From NCBI RefSeq assembly GCF_001612905.1, contig NZ_BDBI01000005.1:62001-126000 (forward strand): a stretch of DNA of 64,000 nt, in the 5' to 3' direction. Position 1 is the first letter of the stretch. Every line of letters begins with the position of its first letter. Below, one piece after another: positions 7,634 through 16,969 of the stretch. The DNA is from Nocardia ignorata NBRC 108230. Its GTDB lineage: Bacteria > Actinomycetota > Actinomycetes > Mycobacteriales > Mycobacteriaceae. The notes beneath the pieces were generated by a model, which was not told the DNA's origin, did not search any database, and saw only the letters and a program-made list of their open reading frames with translations. The position numbers and the translations under genes are program-made.

Positions 7634-10600
7634 ATGACGGTCTCGTCGGAAATGTCGAGTGCGGGCTGGGCGGCGGAAATGCCACCGAGTTTGCGCGACG
7701 ATCTCGCGACACTCGAGGAGGCGTATTTCCGACACGTCGACGCGGGGGACGTGGATTTTCCGATCACCGGGATCACCCAGATCTTCCGCCACCACATGGA
7801 ACTCGCCGCCCGCCGTCAACCGGGGAAGGCCCTGGTCGAGGTGCACCATCCCGACGACGGGTCGGGCATGGGAGCCGCCGTGCAGGTGGTGACCGACGAC
7901 ATGCCGCTGCTGGTCGAGTCGATCACGGCGGCGCTGGGCCGCATGCAGGTGAGCGTGAGCGAACTGATCCACCCGATCTTCGAGGTCACTCGCGACGCCG
8001 ACGGCACACTCGTCGGCGCGGCACCGCACGAGGTGGACGGCAACGGCGCCGAGGGGCTGGCCGAGTCGTGGATGCATCTGCAGTTGCACCCGTCGACCGA
8101 GCAGGCCCAGCTCGACGAGATCGAACGCACCCTGCCCGAGGTGCTCGCCGACGTGCGTCAGGTGATCGACGACACCGAGGCGATGGTCGCGGCGCAGAGT
8201 TCGCTCGCCGATCATCTCGACCGGACCGCCGCGGCGGGCACCGCGCCCTTCCCGTCGATCGATCTCGCCGACTGCGCCCAGCTCCTGCGCTGGCTGGCGG
8301 CCGGCAACTTCACCCTGCTCGGCTACACGCGCTACCAGCGCGCCACCGAGAACGGCCACACCGTCTCCACGCGGGTTCCGGGCACCAGCCTCGGTGTGCT
8401 CCGCCCCGATATCGGCACCGACTTCCAGGTGCCGATCAATGGTGGTGACCGCCCGCTGCTGATGCTCACGCAGGGCTTGGTCCGCGCGACCGTGCACCGC
8501 TCGGTGTACCCGTACTTCATCGGGGTCGCCGATGTCGACGACGCGGGTGCGGTGGTCGGTGTGCATCTGTTCATCGGTGTGTTCACCGTGAGCGCCGTGC
8601 ACGAGAACGTCCTCGACATTCCCGTCATCAATCGCCGCGTGCGCACGGCCATCGAGGCCGCGGGCTTCGACAAGGACTCGTTCTCCGGGCAAGCGATGCT
8701 CGAGGTGATCGAGTCGTTCCCGCGCACCGAGCTGTTCTCCGCCGACACCGCCACCATGCGCCGTACCGCTGTCGCGGTCCTCGGCGTCGGTTTGCGCAGG
8801 CAGGTGCGGCTGTTCCTGCGCTGCGACACCTACGGCCGGTTCGTGGCCTGCATGGTGTACCTGCCGCGCGACCGCTACACCACCGCGGTGCGGCTGGAAA
8901 TGCAGTCCATCCTGGTGCGCGAACTCGGCGGCGTCGACATCGACTACTCGGCCCGGGTGAGCGAAAGCGAGCTCGCCAGTGTGTATTTCACCGTGATGCT
9001 GCCGGCGGAGGCCGCCGGTCAGGACGGCCCCGACACCTCCGAGGAGAACCGGCGCCGCCTCCAGTCGCTGCTGAACGCGGCAAGCCACTCCTGGGACGAC
9101 CGGATCGGTGACGAGGTCGCGTCGTCGACCGTGCTCGACCCCGCCGTGGTCTCGCGCTATTCGAAGGCGCTGCCGGAGAGCTACAAGGAAGACTTCGCAC
9201 CCGCCCGCGCCCTGGCCGACATCGCGCGCCTCGAGCAGCTGTCCGAAGGTGGCATCGACCAGCACCTGTACCGCCGGCCCGAGGCCGCGCCCGGTTCGTG
9301 GCGGTTCAGTCTCTACATCGCCGGGCGTGGTGTGTCGTTGAGCCAGGTGCTTCCGGTGCTGCAGAGTCTCGGCGTGGAGGTCGTCGACGAGCGGCCCTAC
9401 CAGCTCGAACTCGACGGCGGAACCGAGCGCTGGATCTACGATTTCGGCTTGCAGGCCCGTCCCGAACTGCTGCGCAACGCCCTCGACGGCGATCTCGACG
9501 CGGAGCTGCTCGAACACCCCGGCCAGGCCGACGGCCTGCGCGCCCGCTTCACCGAGGCGTTCGAGGCGGTCTGGTACGACCGTGCCGAAGCCGATGGTCT
9601 CAACGAACTCGTGCTGCGGGCAGGCCTGCCCTGGCGCTCGGTCGCCATCCTGCGCGCCTACGCGAAGTACCTGCAGCAGGCCGGTTTTCCCTACAGCCAG
9701 GTCAATATCGCCCGCGTCCTGCTCGCGCATCCGGAGGTGGCGCGCGACTTCGTCGCCCTGTTCGCCGCGCGATTCGATCCCGACACCGTCTCGGCCGAGC
9801 ACGCCGCCGAACTGGAAACGCGCGTGCGCGCAGGCATCGACGAGGTGGTCAGTATGGATGCCGACCGCATCCTGCGCGCCATTCTCGGTCTCATCAAGGC
9901 GACCTTGCGCACCAACAACTACGTCGTCGATGCCGACGGCGCACCGCGCGGCTACCTGTCGCTGAAGGTGGAGCCGCGAGAAATCGCCGAACTGCCCAAG
10001 CCGCGGCCGCAGTTCGAGATCTTCGTGTACTCGCCCCGGGTCGAGGGTGTGCACCTGCGCTTCGGTTCGGTGGCGCGTGGCGGTCTGCGCTGGTCGGACC
10101 GGCTCGAGGACTTCCGCACCGAGATCCTGGGCCTGGTGAAGGCTCAGGCGGTCAAGAACGCGGTGATCGTCCCGGTCGGTGCCAAGGGCGGGTTCGTGGT
10201 GAAGCGGCCGCCCGCCGCCACCGGCGACCCGGCCGCCGACCGTCAGGCGAGTATCGCCGAGGGCATCGACTGCTACCGCACCTTCATCTCCGGCCTGCTC
10301 GACGTCACCGACAATGTCGACCTGGCCACGGGTGCGGTGCTGCCGCCCGAGCGGGTGGTCCGCCGCGACGGCGACGACACCTACCTCGTGGTGGCAGCCG
10401 ACAAGGGCACGGCGAGCTTCTCCGACATCGCCAACGATGTCGCCGAGCGCTACGGCTTCTGGCTCGGCGACGCCTTCGCCTCCGGCGGGTCGGCAGGCTA
10501 CGACCACAAGGCCATGGGCATCACCGCCAAGGGCGCGTGGGAGTCGGTGAAACGCCACTTCCGGGAGATGGGCATCGACACCCAGAGCCAGGACTTCACC

Positions 10601-12520
10601 GTGGTCGGCGTCGGTGACATGAGCGGCGACGTGTTCGGCAACGGCATGCTGCTCTCGCGGCACATCCGGCTGGTCGCGGCCTTCGACCACCGCCACATCT
10701 TCCTCGACCCGAACCCCGACGCGGCCACGTCCTACGCCGAGCGGGAGCGGCTGTTCGCGCTGCCGCGTTCGTCGTGGGCCGACTACGACCGCAGCCTCAT
10801 CAGCGCGGGTGGCGGCGTGTTCGAACGGACCGTGAAGTCGGTGCCGATCTCGCCGCAGGCCAGGGCGGCGCTCGGCCTGCCCGACGCGGTGCAGGCGCTG
10901 TCGCCGCCGGAACTGGTGCGCGCCATCCTGCTCGCGCCCGTGCAGTTGCTGTGGAACGGCGGTATCGGCACGTATGTGAAGGCCAGCACCGAGACCAATG
11001 CCGAGGTGGGCGACAAGTCCAACGACGCGGTCCGGGTGAACGGAGACCAGCTGCGCGTCAAGGTGATCGGCGAGGGCGGTAACCTCGGCGCCACCGCGCT
11101 CGGGCGCATCGAGTTCTGCCGCGCGGGCGGCAAGATGAACACCGATGCCCTGGACAACTCGGCGGGCGTCGACTGCTCCGACCACGAGGTCAATATCAAG
11201 GTGCTGCTCGACGGTGTGGTGAGCGCGGGTGCGCTCGCACCGCAGGACCGCAACCCGCTGCTCGCCTCGATGACCGACGAGGTCGCGCGAATGGTGTTGC
11301 AGGACAACGTGGATCAGAACTTCCTGATCGGTATCGCTCGCACCGACGCGCCGCAGATGGCCAGCGTGCACGCGCGGGTGATCTCCGATCTCGAACAGCG
11401 GCGTGGTCTGGATCGTGAGCTCGAGGCGCTGCCGTCGGAAACCGAGTTGCAGCAGCGGGAGGCGGAGGGCGTCGGTCTCACCTCGCCGGAGCTGGCGAAC
11501 CTGCTCGCCCACGTGAAGCTCGGTCTCAAGGCCGACCTGCTCGACACGGACCTGCCCGACAGCGCCGCGTTCGCGGGCAGGCTGCCGCTGTATTTCCCCA
11601 CCCCACTGCGCGAACGGTTCGGTGCCGAGATCAAGAAGCACCGGCTGCGCCGCGAGATCGTCACCACGATGCTCGTCAACGAGGTGGTCGACTACGGCGG
11701 CATCACCTACGCCCACCGGCTCAACGAAGAGGTCGGCGCGACCACCTCGGACACGGTTCGCGCGTTCGCCGCGGCCACCGCGATCTTCCAGCTGCACGAT
11801 GTGTGGTCGCGCATCCGCAGCGCCGACGCCCCGGCCTCGGTCTGCGACCTGCTCGAACTGGAATCCAAGCGCACCCTGGACCGGGCCTCGCGCTGGCTGC
11901 TGAGCAACCGACCGCAGCCCGTCGCCGTCGGCGCGGAGATCAACCGCTACCACCGGCGGGTGCAGGAGCTGGCGCCGCAGGTGCCCGGCTGGTTGCGCGG
12001 TCACCACGTCACCTCGCTCACCCAGGGCGCGGCCGAACTCATCGCCCGTGGCGCACCGACCGAACTGGCCACCGAAGTATTCGGACTGCTCGGTCTCTTC
12101 CCGCTGCTCGATGTGGTCGACATCGCCGACATCACCGACCGCGACGGCGCTGAAGTGGGTGCGCTGTACTACGCGCTCAACGAGCACCTCAAGATCGATT
12201 GGCTGCTCGAGGCGGTGAGCCACCTCGAACGCGGCGACCGCTGGCACGCACTGGCCAGGCTTGCGCTGCGCGACGACATGTACGGTTCGCTGCGCTCGCT
12301 GACCCTCGATGTGCTGTCGGCGGGCGACCCGGAGGAGACGCCCGACGAGAAAATTGCATACTGGGAGTCGAAGAACCAGTCCCGGCTGGGTCGTGCGCGC
12401 GCTGCCCTGTCGGAACTGTTCGAGTCCGGGACCCACGACCTCGCCACACTGTCGGTCGCCGCGCGACAGGTGCGGAGCATGGTGAGCGGGGTGGGCGCCC
12501 AATCGGAGGTACCACGGTGA
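7634..12520 (+). CDS. gdh: NAD-dependent glutamate dehydrogenase, large (180-kDa) type
   Basis: 1628 residues, matching the L_180 class of NAD-specific glutamate dehydrogenases that oxidise glutamate to 2-oxoglutarate and ammonia (M. tuberculosis Rv2476c is of similar size). A long N-terminal regulatory part is followed by the catalytic core with RFGSVARGGLRWSDR, VKNAVIVPVGAKGGFVVK, then GVGDMSGDVFGNGML and LWNGGIGTYVK. ATG 7634 is preceded by a GGAGCAGGCGAAAG ribosome site; upstream in-frame codons back to 7478 lie in the ettA terminator region. In mycobacteria this enzyme is inhibited by the FHA protein GarA; I did not see garA here. It overlaps the next gene by 4 nt. Several long open frames opposite this gene are codon-bias shadows. 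Confidence 0.95.
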   Translation: MTVSSEMSSAGWAAEMPPSLRDDLATLEEAYFRHVDAGDVDFPITGITQIFRHHMELAARRQPGKALVEVHHPDDGSGMGAAVQVVTDDMPLLVESITAALGRMQVSVSELIHPIFEVTRDADGTLVGAAPHEVDGNGAEGLAESWMHLQLHPSTEQAQLDEIERTLPEVLADVRQVIDDTEAMVAAQSSLADHLDRTAAAGTAPFPSIDLADCAQLLRWLAAGNFTLLGYTRYQRATENGHTVSTRVPGTSLGVLRPDIGTDFQVPINGGDRPLLMLTQGLVRATVHRSVYPYFIGVADVDDAGAVVGVHLFIGVFTVSAVHENVLDIPVINRRVRTAIEAAGFDKDSFSGQAMLEVIESFPRTELFSADTATMRRTAVAVLGVGLRRQVRLFLRCDTYGRFVACMVYLPRDRYTTAVRLEMQSILVRELGGVDIDYSARVSESELASVYFTVMLPAEAAGQDGPDTSEENRRRLQSLLNAASHSWDDRIGDEVASSTVLDPAVVSRYSKALPESYKEDFAPARALADIARLEQLSEGGIDQHLYRRPEAAPGSWRFSLYIAGRGVSLSQVLPVLQSLGVEVVDERPYQLELDGGTERWIYDFGLQARPELLRNALDGDLDAELLEHPGQADGLRARFTEAFEAVWYDRAEADGLNELVLRAGLPWRSVAILRAYAKYLQQAGFPYSQVNIARVLLAHPEVARDFVALFAARFDPDTVSAEHAAELETRVRAGIDEVVSMDADRILRAILGLIKATLRTNNYVVDADGAPRGYLSLKVEPREIAELPKPRPQFEIFVYSPRVEGVHLRFGSVARGGLRWSDRLEDFRTEILGLVKAQAVKNAVIVPVGAKGGFVVKRPPAATGDPAADRQASIAEGIDCYRTFISGLLDVTDNVDLATGAVLPPERVVRRDGDDTYLVVAADKGTASFSDIANDVAERYGFWLGDAFASGGSAGYDHKAMGITAKGAWESVKRHFREMGIDTQSQDFTVVGVGDMSGDVFGNGMLLSRHIRLVAAFDHRHIFLDPNPDAATSYAERERLFALPRSSWADYDRSLISAGGGVFERTVKSVPISPQARAALGLPDAVQALSPPELVRAILLAPVQLLWNGGIGTYVKASTETNAEVGDKSNDAVRVNGDQLRVKVIGEGGNLGATALGRIEFCRAGGKMNTDALDNSAGVDCSDHEVNIKVLLDGVVSAGALAPQDRNPLLASMTDEVARMVLQDNVDQNFLIGIARTDAPQMASVHARVISDLEQRRGLDRELEALPSETELQQREAEGVGLTSPELANLLAHVKLGLKADLLDTDLPDSAAFAGRLPLYFPTPLRERFGAEIKKHRLRREIVTTMLVNEVVDYGGITYAHRLNEEVGATTSDTVRAFAAATAIFQLHDVWSRIRSADAPASVCDLLELESKRTLDRASRWLLSNRPQPVAVGAEINRYHRRVQELAPQVPGWLRGHHVTSLTQGAAELIARGAPTELATEVFGLLGLFPLLDVVDIADITDRDGAEVGALYYALNEHLKIDWLLEAVSHLERGDRWHALARLALRDDMYGSLRSLTLDVLSAGDPEETPDEKIAYWESKNQSRLGRARAALSELFESGTHDLATLSVAARQVRSMVSGVGAQSEVPR

Positions 12521-12987
12521 CGAGTTCGCCGAACGGCAGCACCGCCGCGCCCGAAGCGCAGCTGGTTCTGCCGCAGCGTTTCCACGCGAAGGTCGAGATC
12601 CGCTGGTCGGATATGGACGTGTTCCAGCACGTCAACCATGCCCGCATGGTGACGTTGCTGGAGGAGGCCAGAATCCCCTGGCTGTTCGACGACGACAAAC
12701 CGACCGCGTCGATGGGCAGGCAGGGTTGTGTGCTCGTCGATCTGCACGTGAAGTACCGGGGACAACTGCGCCACGAGGACACCCCGCTCGACATCGCCAT
12801 GTGGATCAAGCAGTTGCGCGCCGTCGATTTCACCGTCGGCTACGAGGTGCGGGCCAGTGGCGCCGCACCGGATTCGCCGCCCGCGGTCACCGCGACCACC
12901 CAGCTCGCGGCGTTCGACATCGACACCCAGCGGTTGCGCAGGCTCACCGACACCGAACGCGACTACCTGGCGTTGTGGCGGGCCTGA
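12517..12987 (+). CDS. acyl-CoA thioesterase, 4HBT hotdog fold
   Basis: 156 residues. VEIRWSDMDVFQHVNHARMVTLLEEAR is the 4-hydroxybenzoyl-CoA thioesterase signature, with the catalytic Asp in WSDMD and HVNHARM. A beta-sheet core follows (VLVDLHVKYRGQLRHEDT, VDFTVGYEVR). It hydrolyses acyl-CoA thioesters; substrate unknown. GTG 12517 overlaps the gdh stop (GTGA), so translation is coupled. The same gene order occurs in M. tuberculosis (Rv2476c-Rv2475c). Confidence 0.85.
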   Translation: MTSSPNGSTAAPEAQLVLPQRFHAKVEIRWSDMDVFQHVNHARMVTLLEEARIPWLFDDDKPTASMGRQGCVLVDLHVKYRGQLRHEDTPLDIAMWIKQLRAVDFTVGYEVRASGAAPDSPPAVTATTQLAAFDIDTQRLRRLTDTERDYLALWRA

Positions 12988-12991
12988 TTTC

Positions 12992-13663
12992 GTGAGTTCC
13001 GAACAGCGCGTGCTGCATACGCCCGACCCGGCCGAACGCGAGAACCTGGCCACCTTCCTGTCGCGGGCATTGCGCTTGGACCAGGCGGCGGTGGTGCGGT
13101 TGCGCCGCCGCGGCTCGAGTCTCGTCTCCGCCTGGGTGGCAACGGGTTTCGAGACGCTGGCGGTGCGCACGATCACGGCCGAACTCGGTGTCGACGATGT
13201 CACCGTCGGCGCCGACATGGTGCTGGCCGGGCTCGGCACCGGGCATCCGATCGACCTCGGCTATTCGATGGACTCGGCTTGGCGCGGTGCGCTCCCGCCG
13301 ACCGACGGCTTCGCCCACATCGACGATGTGCCTGCCCGCGCGCTCGTCGAATTGGCCGAGCGCGGAGCGGATCTGGCGCGTGAGCACGGTGGCGCCCACG
13401 GGCCGCCTGCGTCCCTGCTCGACCAGTCGGTGCTCACGGTGACCGGCGCGGGTGATCTCGCGGTCGAGGTCCCGATGCGCGTCGTCTTTGCCCTCACCGC
13501 CATGGACTTCATCCCGCACGCGGGGGAGAAGGCCGAATCCCGGCGCATCCAGCCGACCGAACTGGTTCGCGTCCGCACCACCCGCACCTGGCTACGCCTC
13601 GACGCCCGCTACGGTTCCGTTGCCCGCCGATTGGGTGGTGGAATCCCGCTGTCGCCCAGTTGA
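12992..13663 (+). CDS. conserved actinobacterial protein (Rv2474c-like), function unknown
   Basis: 223 residues, soluble, with no signal peptide or membrane segment. It begins at GTG 12992, only 4 nt after the thioesterase stop, so it is the third gene of the gdh operon. The N-terminal half contains LATFLSRALRLDQAAVVRLRRR and a conserved-looking GFETLAVRTI. The C-terminal half is mixed alpha/beta. Position and length match M. tuberculosis Rv2474c. I recognise no catalytic motif. Confidence 0.75.
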   Translation: MSSEQRVLHTPDPAERENLATFLSRALRLDQAAVVRLRRRGSSLVSAWVATGFETLAVRTITAELGVDDVTVGADMVLAGLGTGHPIDLGYSMDSAWRGALPPTDGFAHIDDVPARALVELAERGADLAREHGGAHGPPASLLDQSVLTVTGAGDLAVEVPMRVVFALTAMDFIPHAGEKAESRRIQPTELVRVRTTRTWLRLDARYGSVARRLGGGIPLSPS

Positions 13664-13744
13664 ACTCACGGCAGGGGGCTTCATGCCGACTGGTCGTATG
13701 CCATCGGCGGCGCTATGCCGACCTGCCGAGCGCGACAAGCGGGG

Positions 13745-14065
13745 TCAGTGCACGCCGACGAGTCGAAGCAGTGCGGTCGTGGCGGCGGCGGCGATCACGG
13801 TGACGAGCAAGGGCGCCCGCCGCCAGGCAAGCACACCGCCGACCGCGACGCCGGCGGGCAAGGCGACCCCGAGTTCCCCGGTGCCCGTCGGCAACGTCGC
13901 GGTCGCCACCAGCGCGGCCAGCAGAATCAACGCCCCGGTGTCGAGCAGCGCAATAGTACGCGCGGACAACCGGATTCGATCCCGCAACGCCGGCCCCGCC
14001 CACCGCAGCGCATAGGTGCCGACCGCCAGCGCCATCATCGCGGGCACCAGGTAGGGCGCGTTCAC
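13745..14065 (-). CDS. azlD: AzlD-family branched-chain amino acid exporter small subunit
   Basis: 106 residues, almost entirely hydrophobic, with about three to four helices (YLVPAMMALAVGTYALRW, TIALLDTGALILLAALVAT, GVALPAGVAVGGVLAW). This is the size and pattern of AzlD/YgaH, which pairs with AzlC to export branched-chain amino acids or analogues. The GTG start at 14065 overlaps the azlC stop (GTGA), so the subunits are coupled. Confidence 0.85.
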   Translation of the reverse strand: MNAPYLVPAMMALAVGTYALRWAGPALRDRIRLSARTIALLDTGALILLAALVATATLPTGTGELGVALPAGVAVGGVLAWRRAPLLVTVIAAAATTALLRLVGVH

Positions 14066-14892
14066 GACGCACCCCCGCGCGAGAATGCCGCAGGTGGGCA
14101 GCAATCCGAGTCGGCGGCGACCCACCCGCCCGGCCGCACGCCGGCACCCGCCGCGTCGACTTCCGCGTGGCCGACTCCGCCGACACTCTCCGGCTGTGCC
14201 GCTGCGGAATCCGTCGGCTTCGCAGGCCGGGACGCCAGCACCAACCCGATCAGCGCGATCAATACCGGCAACCCGGCAGGCACGAATGGCGCAATCGCGA
14301 CTGCCAGCCCGGCCCCGGCCAGTACCGGGCGCAGCGTCGCGCGATCACGCAGTGCGGGTAGCAGCAGCGTCAGCAGGATGACCGGGAACACCGCGTCCAG
14401 GCCGAGTGCGGAGGTGTCGGGGACGAGGGAACCGAGGGCGGCGCCGAGGGTCGCACCGAGCGGCCAGCACAGGGCGACTCCGATCCCACAGGCCCAATAC
14501 GCCGCACGCTTGCGTTCCCGGGCACCGGGCGCGGTCGCGAAGGCCACCGACTCGTCGTTGAGGACGTGGATCCCGAACAGCCGACGCCAGCCGTGCCCGA
14601 ACACATCGGGGGCGGCCAGCCCGTACGGCAGGTGCCTCGCGTTGAGCAGCAACCCGGCGACCACGGCGGCGAGCGGGCTCCCACCGGCCGCGACGATCCC
14701 GAAGAACAGCAGTTCCGAGCCGCCGGCCAGCACCGTCACCGCGGCGACGATCGGCATCCACACCGGGAATCCGGCAGCGATGGTCGAGGCGCCGTAGGAG
14801 ACGCCGAAGAGGCCGACGGCCAGGCAGGCCGCGGCCACGGCGGCGGCGGTCCGCCGATCGAGTGTTCGCCAGATCGAACGCATGTTTTTCAT
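14062..14892 (-). CDS. azlC: AzlC-family branched-chain amino acid exporter large subunit
   Basis: 276 residues if started at 14892, 273 from ATG 14883. The typical AzlC core is present: VGLFGVSYGASTIAAGF, LAGGSELLFFGIVAAGGSPL, LLLNARHLPYGLA, HVLNDESVAFA. There are about six membrane helices and a Pro/Ala-rich tail of about 45 residues not usual for the family. A likely promoter (TTGACT-18-CACTAT, minus strand 14920-14891) overlaps the 14892 ATG and would start RNA at about 14884. A leaderless start at 14883 is therefore plausible. It is divergent from the XRE-cupin regulator, its probable controller. Confidence 0.88.
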   Translation of the reverse strand: MKNMRSIWRTLDRRTAAAVAAACLAVGLFGVSYGASTIAAGFPVWMPIVAAVTVLAGGSELLFFGIVAAGGSPLAAVVAGLLLNARHLPYGLAAPDVFGHGWRRLFGIHVLNDESVAFATAPGARERKRAAYWACGIGVALCWPLGATLGAALGSLVPDTSALGLDAVFPVILLTLLLPALRDRATLRPVLAGAGLAVAIAPFVPAGLPVLIALIGLVLASRPAKPTDSAAAQPESVGGVGHAEVDAAGAGVRPGGWVAADSDCCPPAAFSRGGAS

Positions 14893-14920
14893 AGTGAACG
14901 CTGCGGGTCGGTAAAGTCAA
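14891..14920 (-). promoter_or_regulatory. candidate azlCD promoter
   Basis: On the minus strand TTGACT (14920-14915), an 18-nt spacer and CACTAT (14896-14891) resemble -35 and -10 boxes. They lie between divergent azlC and the XRE-cupin gene, where the regulator would be expected to bind. Confidence 0.4.
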
Positions 14921-14947
14921 CGCGGAAACAGCTCCCAGGAGGCGTTG

Positions 14948-15517
14948 ATGGACCGGCAGGACCCGGTCGCCGGACCACCCCAAGCGGTGATCGCGGCGGC
15001 CCTACGACGAGAACGCGCCCGCGCCGGCCTGTCGCTCACCGAAGTCGCCAGCCGCGCGGGTGTGGCGAAGTCCACACTGTCGCAATTGGAATCGGGCACC
15101 GGTAATCCCAGCCTGGAAACCCTGTGGGCGCTGTGCGTCGCCCTGGAGATGCCGTTCTCGCGACTGCTCGATCCGCCGCGCCCGAACGTGCAGGTGATCC
15201 GCGCCGACGAGGGTTCGCAGGTGCCCTCGGCCGACGCGGATTATCGCGTCACCCTGCTCGCGGCAGGCCAGTCGCACACGCGCTGCGATGTGTACCGGAT
15301 CGCGGCCGAACCCGGTCAGATTCGTCGCTCGGAACCGCACACGCCCGGTGTAGTCGAGCATGTGGTCCTCGCGGCGGGTCATGCCATCGTCGGTCCCGCC
15401 GACGAGCCCGTGGAGATGCGCCCAGGTGACTACATCCGCTACCTGGGTGATCTGCCGCACGTCTTCGAGGCTCTCGAACCGGGCACGTGGGCCACGATGG
15501 TCATCGAGAGCGCCTGA
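14948..15517 (+). CDS. XRE-family regulator with C-terminal cupin sensor
   Basis: 189 residues. An HTH_3 domain (about 17-72) has LSLTEVASRAGVAKSTLSQLE as the helix-turn-helix. A cupin-2 domain (about 110-188) has HVVLAAGHAIVGPADE and MRPGDYIRYLGDLPHVF. ATG 14948 has an AGGAGG ribosome site at 14937-14942; a TTG at 14945 is the alternative. Divergent to azlCD, so it probably controls that exporter in response to a small molecule bound by the cupin. It is convergent and nearly abutting with the HNH gene. Confidence 0.85.
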   Translation: MDRQDPVAGPPQAVIAAALRRERARAGLSLTEVASRAGVAKSTLSQLESGTGNPSLETLWALCVALEMPFSRLLDPPRPNVQVIRADEGSQVPSADADYRVTLLAAGQSHTRCDVYRIAAEPGQIRRSEPHTPGVVEHVVLAAGHAIVGPADEPVEMRPGDYIRYLGDLPHVFEALEPGTWATMVIESA

Positions 15518-16231
15518 TCAGGCGGCCCCTTCGCCCAGGTACTGCAACCAGAGCGGGTCGAGGTCGGCGGTGGTCGACAGCAGCCGCCAGTGCGGGCCCT
15601 TGGGCGAGACCAGCGGGTGACGCAGCGTCCAGCCCAGTTCGGTCAGCATTTTGTCGGCTTTGCGGTGGTTGCACGGCGCGCAGCTGGCCACGCAGTTCTC
15701 CCACGAGTGCTCCCCGCCGCGACTGCGCGGGATGACGTGGTCGATGGTTTCGGCTTTGCCGCCGCAGTACCCGCAGCGGTAGCGGTCGCGGTGCATGAGT
15801 GCCGCCCGGGTCATCGGCACCCGGGCGCGGTAGGGGACCCGCACATAGGTGCGCAGCCGGATAACGGAGGGAATGGCCACCGTCGCGCCCGCCGAATGCA
15901 GGACCGGGGCGGCGGGATCGTCGTGGACCGCGTCGGCCTTCGCGCAGATCAGCAGAACGACAGCGCGGCGAGCGGACAGTGCGGTGAGTGGTTCGTAGGT
16001 GGCGTTGAGAAGCAGCACCCGGCGTTTACGCCAGGCGGCGGCGTCGTGATCGCCGGCGAGATGCAGTGGCGCGGGGCGATGCGGCAGGTCGTGCAGACCG
16101 TGTGCGCCCGGATGGTGATCGGACAAGATGTGCAGCGGAATAGCCCCCGAGCCACGATTGTGGACGTCGGCGGGCTGGAGTTGTCGGTGCGCGCGCGCCT
16201 CGTGTGACCGGGCGCTTGGCCGCTGCTTCAT
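15518..16231 (-). CDS. HNH endonuclease domain protein (Rv2469c-like)
   Basis: 237 residues from ATG 16231. The C-terminal half is an HNH domain: DRYRCGYCGGKAETIDHVIPR and ENCVASCAPCNHRKADKML, with the two CxxC pairs that bind zinc and the IDHVIPRSRGG catalytic region. The middle segment RRVLLLNATYEPLTALSARRA is characteristic of a widespread actinobacterial group whose cellular role is not settled. Divergent from glbO, as in M. tuberculosis (Rv2469c/Rv2470). In-frame upstream extension to 16300 is possible but has no family support. Confidence 0.85.
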   Translation of the reverse strand: MKQRPSARSHEARAHRQLQPADVHNRGSGAIPLHILSDHHPGAHGLHDLPHRPAPLHLAGDHDAAAWRKRRVLLLNATYEPLTALSARRAVVLLICAKADAVHDDPAAPVLHSAGATVAIPSVIRLRTYVRVPYRARVPMTRAALMHRDRYRCGYCGGKAETIDHVIPRSRGGEHSWENCVASCAPCNHRKADKMLTELGWTLRHPLVSPKGPHWRLLSTTADLDPLWLQYLGEGAA

Positions 16232-16380
16232 TGTGACCTCAATTTCATGATTGGCAGGATCATGTGGTATCTGGGGTCGATACTGTCCCCAGTTGACCAC
16301 GGTTGAGCCCGTATTGCACGGTTATTTTTCAAACTTTCGGGTGAACTGTGATTGAAGGCCCGGCGCGCGCTCGGGGCACA

Positions 16381-16794
16381 ATGGAGCGCGTGACTTCAGG
16401 TGAGCAGACAACGACCTCGTTCTACGACGCGGTGGGTGGCGCGGAGACCTTCCGCCGCATCGTGTCGGTGTTCTATCGCGAGGTCGCTGCCGACGAGATC
16501 CTGCGCCCGCTGTATCCGGAGGAGGATCTGGGGCCGGCCGAGCGCAGGTTGCGGATGTTCCTCGAACAGTACTGGGGTGGGCCACGTACCTACTCCGACG
16601 AGCGCGGCCACCCCCGGCTGCGCATGCGTCATCATCCGTTCGTCATCGGAGCGCTCGAGCGGGACGCGTGGTTGCGTTGCATGCGGATCGCCGTCGACGA
16701 GATCGAGCCGTCGATCCTGGACGCCGAACACCGCAAGGCGATGCTGGACTATTTCCAGATGGCAGCGGCCTCGTTGCAGAACGCCCCGCACTGA
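16381..16794 (+). CDS. glbO: group II truncated hemoglobin GlbO
   Basis: 137 residues from ATG 16381 (GTG 16390 is the alternative). Family hallmarks are [44 protein letters not shown] (proximal His) and ERDAWLRCM (the Trp of position G8 that shapes the distal pocket). Group II truncated globins bind O2 very tightly and are linked to oxidative or nitrosative chemistry. The next gene, aglA, lies 175 bp downstream on the same strand, as in mycobacteria. Confidence 0.95.
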   Translation: MERVTSGEQTTTSFYDAVGGAETFRRIVSVFYREVAADEILRPLYPEEDLGPAERRLRMFLEQYWGGPRTYSDERGHPRLRMRHHPFVIGALERDAWLRCMRIAVDEIEPSILDAEHRKAMLDYFQMAAASLQNAPH

Positions 16795-16935
16795 GCTCGG
16801 GACGCTCGGGGTTCGCTGATGACGTCCAGGTAGCGACCCGATTTCGGACCTGCGCCCCGGTTTACCGCGATGTTTCCGTCCGGCGTGGCGAACGCTGGCG
16901 ATTTGCCGGATTCGAAGAAAGTCTCGCGCCGCGTG

Positions 16936-16963
16936 AATATTGTCGGCCCACTTTGGCAATATT
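16936..16963. promoter_or_regulatory. AT-rich palindrome upstream of aglA
   Basis: AATATTG (16936-16942) and CAATATT (16957-16963) form a 7-bp inverted repeat with a 14-bp spacer ending 6 nt before the aglA start. The AT content stands out in this GC-rich DNA. It may be an operator for sugar-dependent control of aglA. Confidence 0.35.
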
Positions 16964-16969
16964 GCGGTT

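Noticed and set aside
7592..12502. Very long open frame opposite gdh
   Set aside because: Antisense frames stay open because of GC-rich codon bias; its His/Arg-rich translation has no protein-like features and gdh is unambiguous.
13745..14797. Plus-strand open frames across azlCD
   Set aside because: AzlC/AzlD membrane-protein signatures on the minus strand are clear; the plus-strand frames are Arg/Pro-rich shadows.
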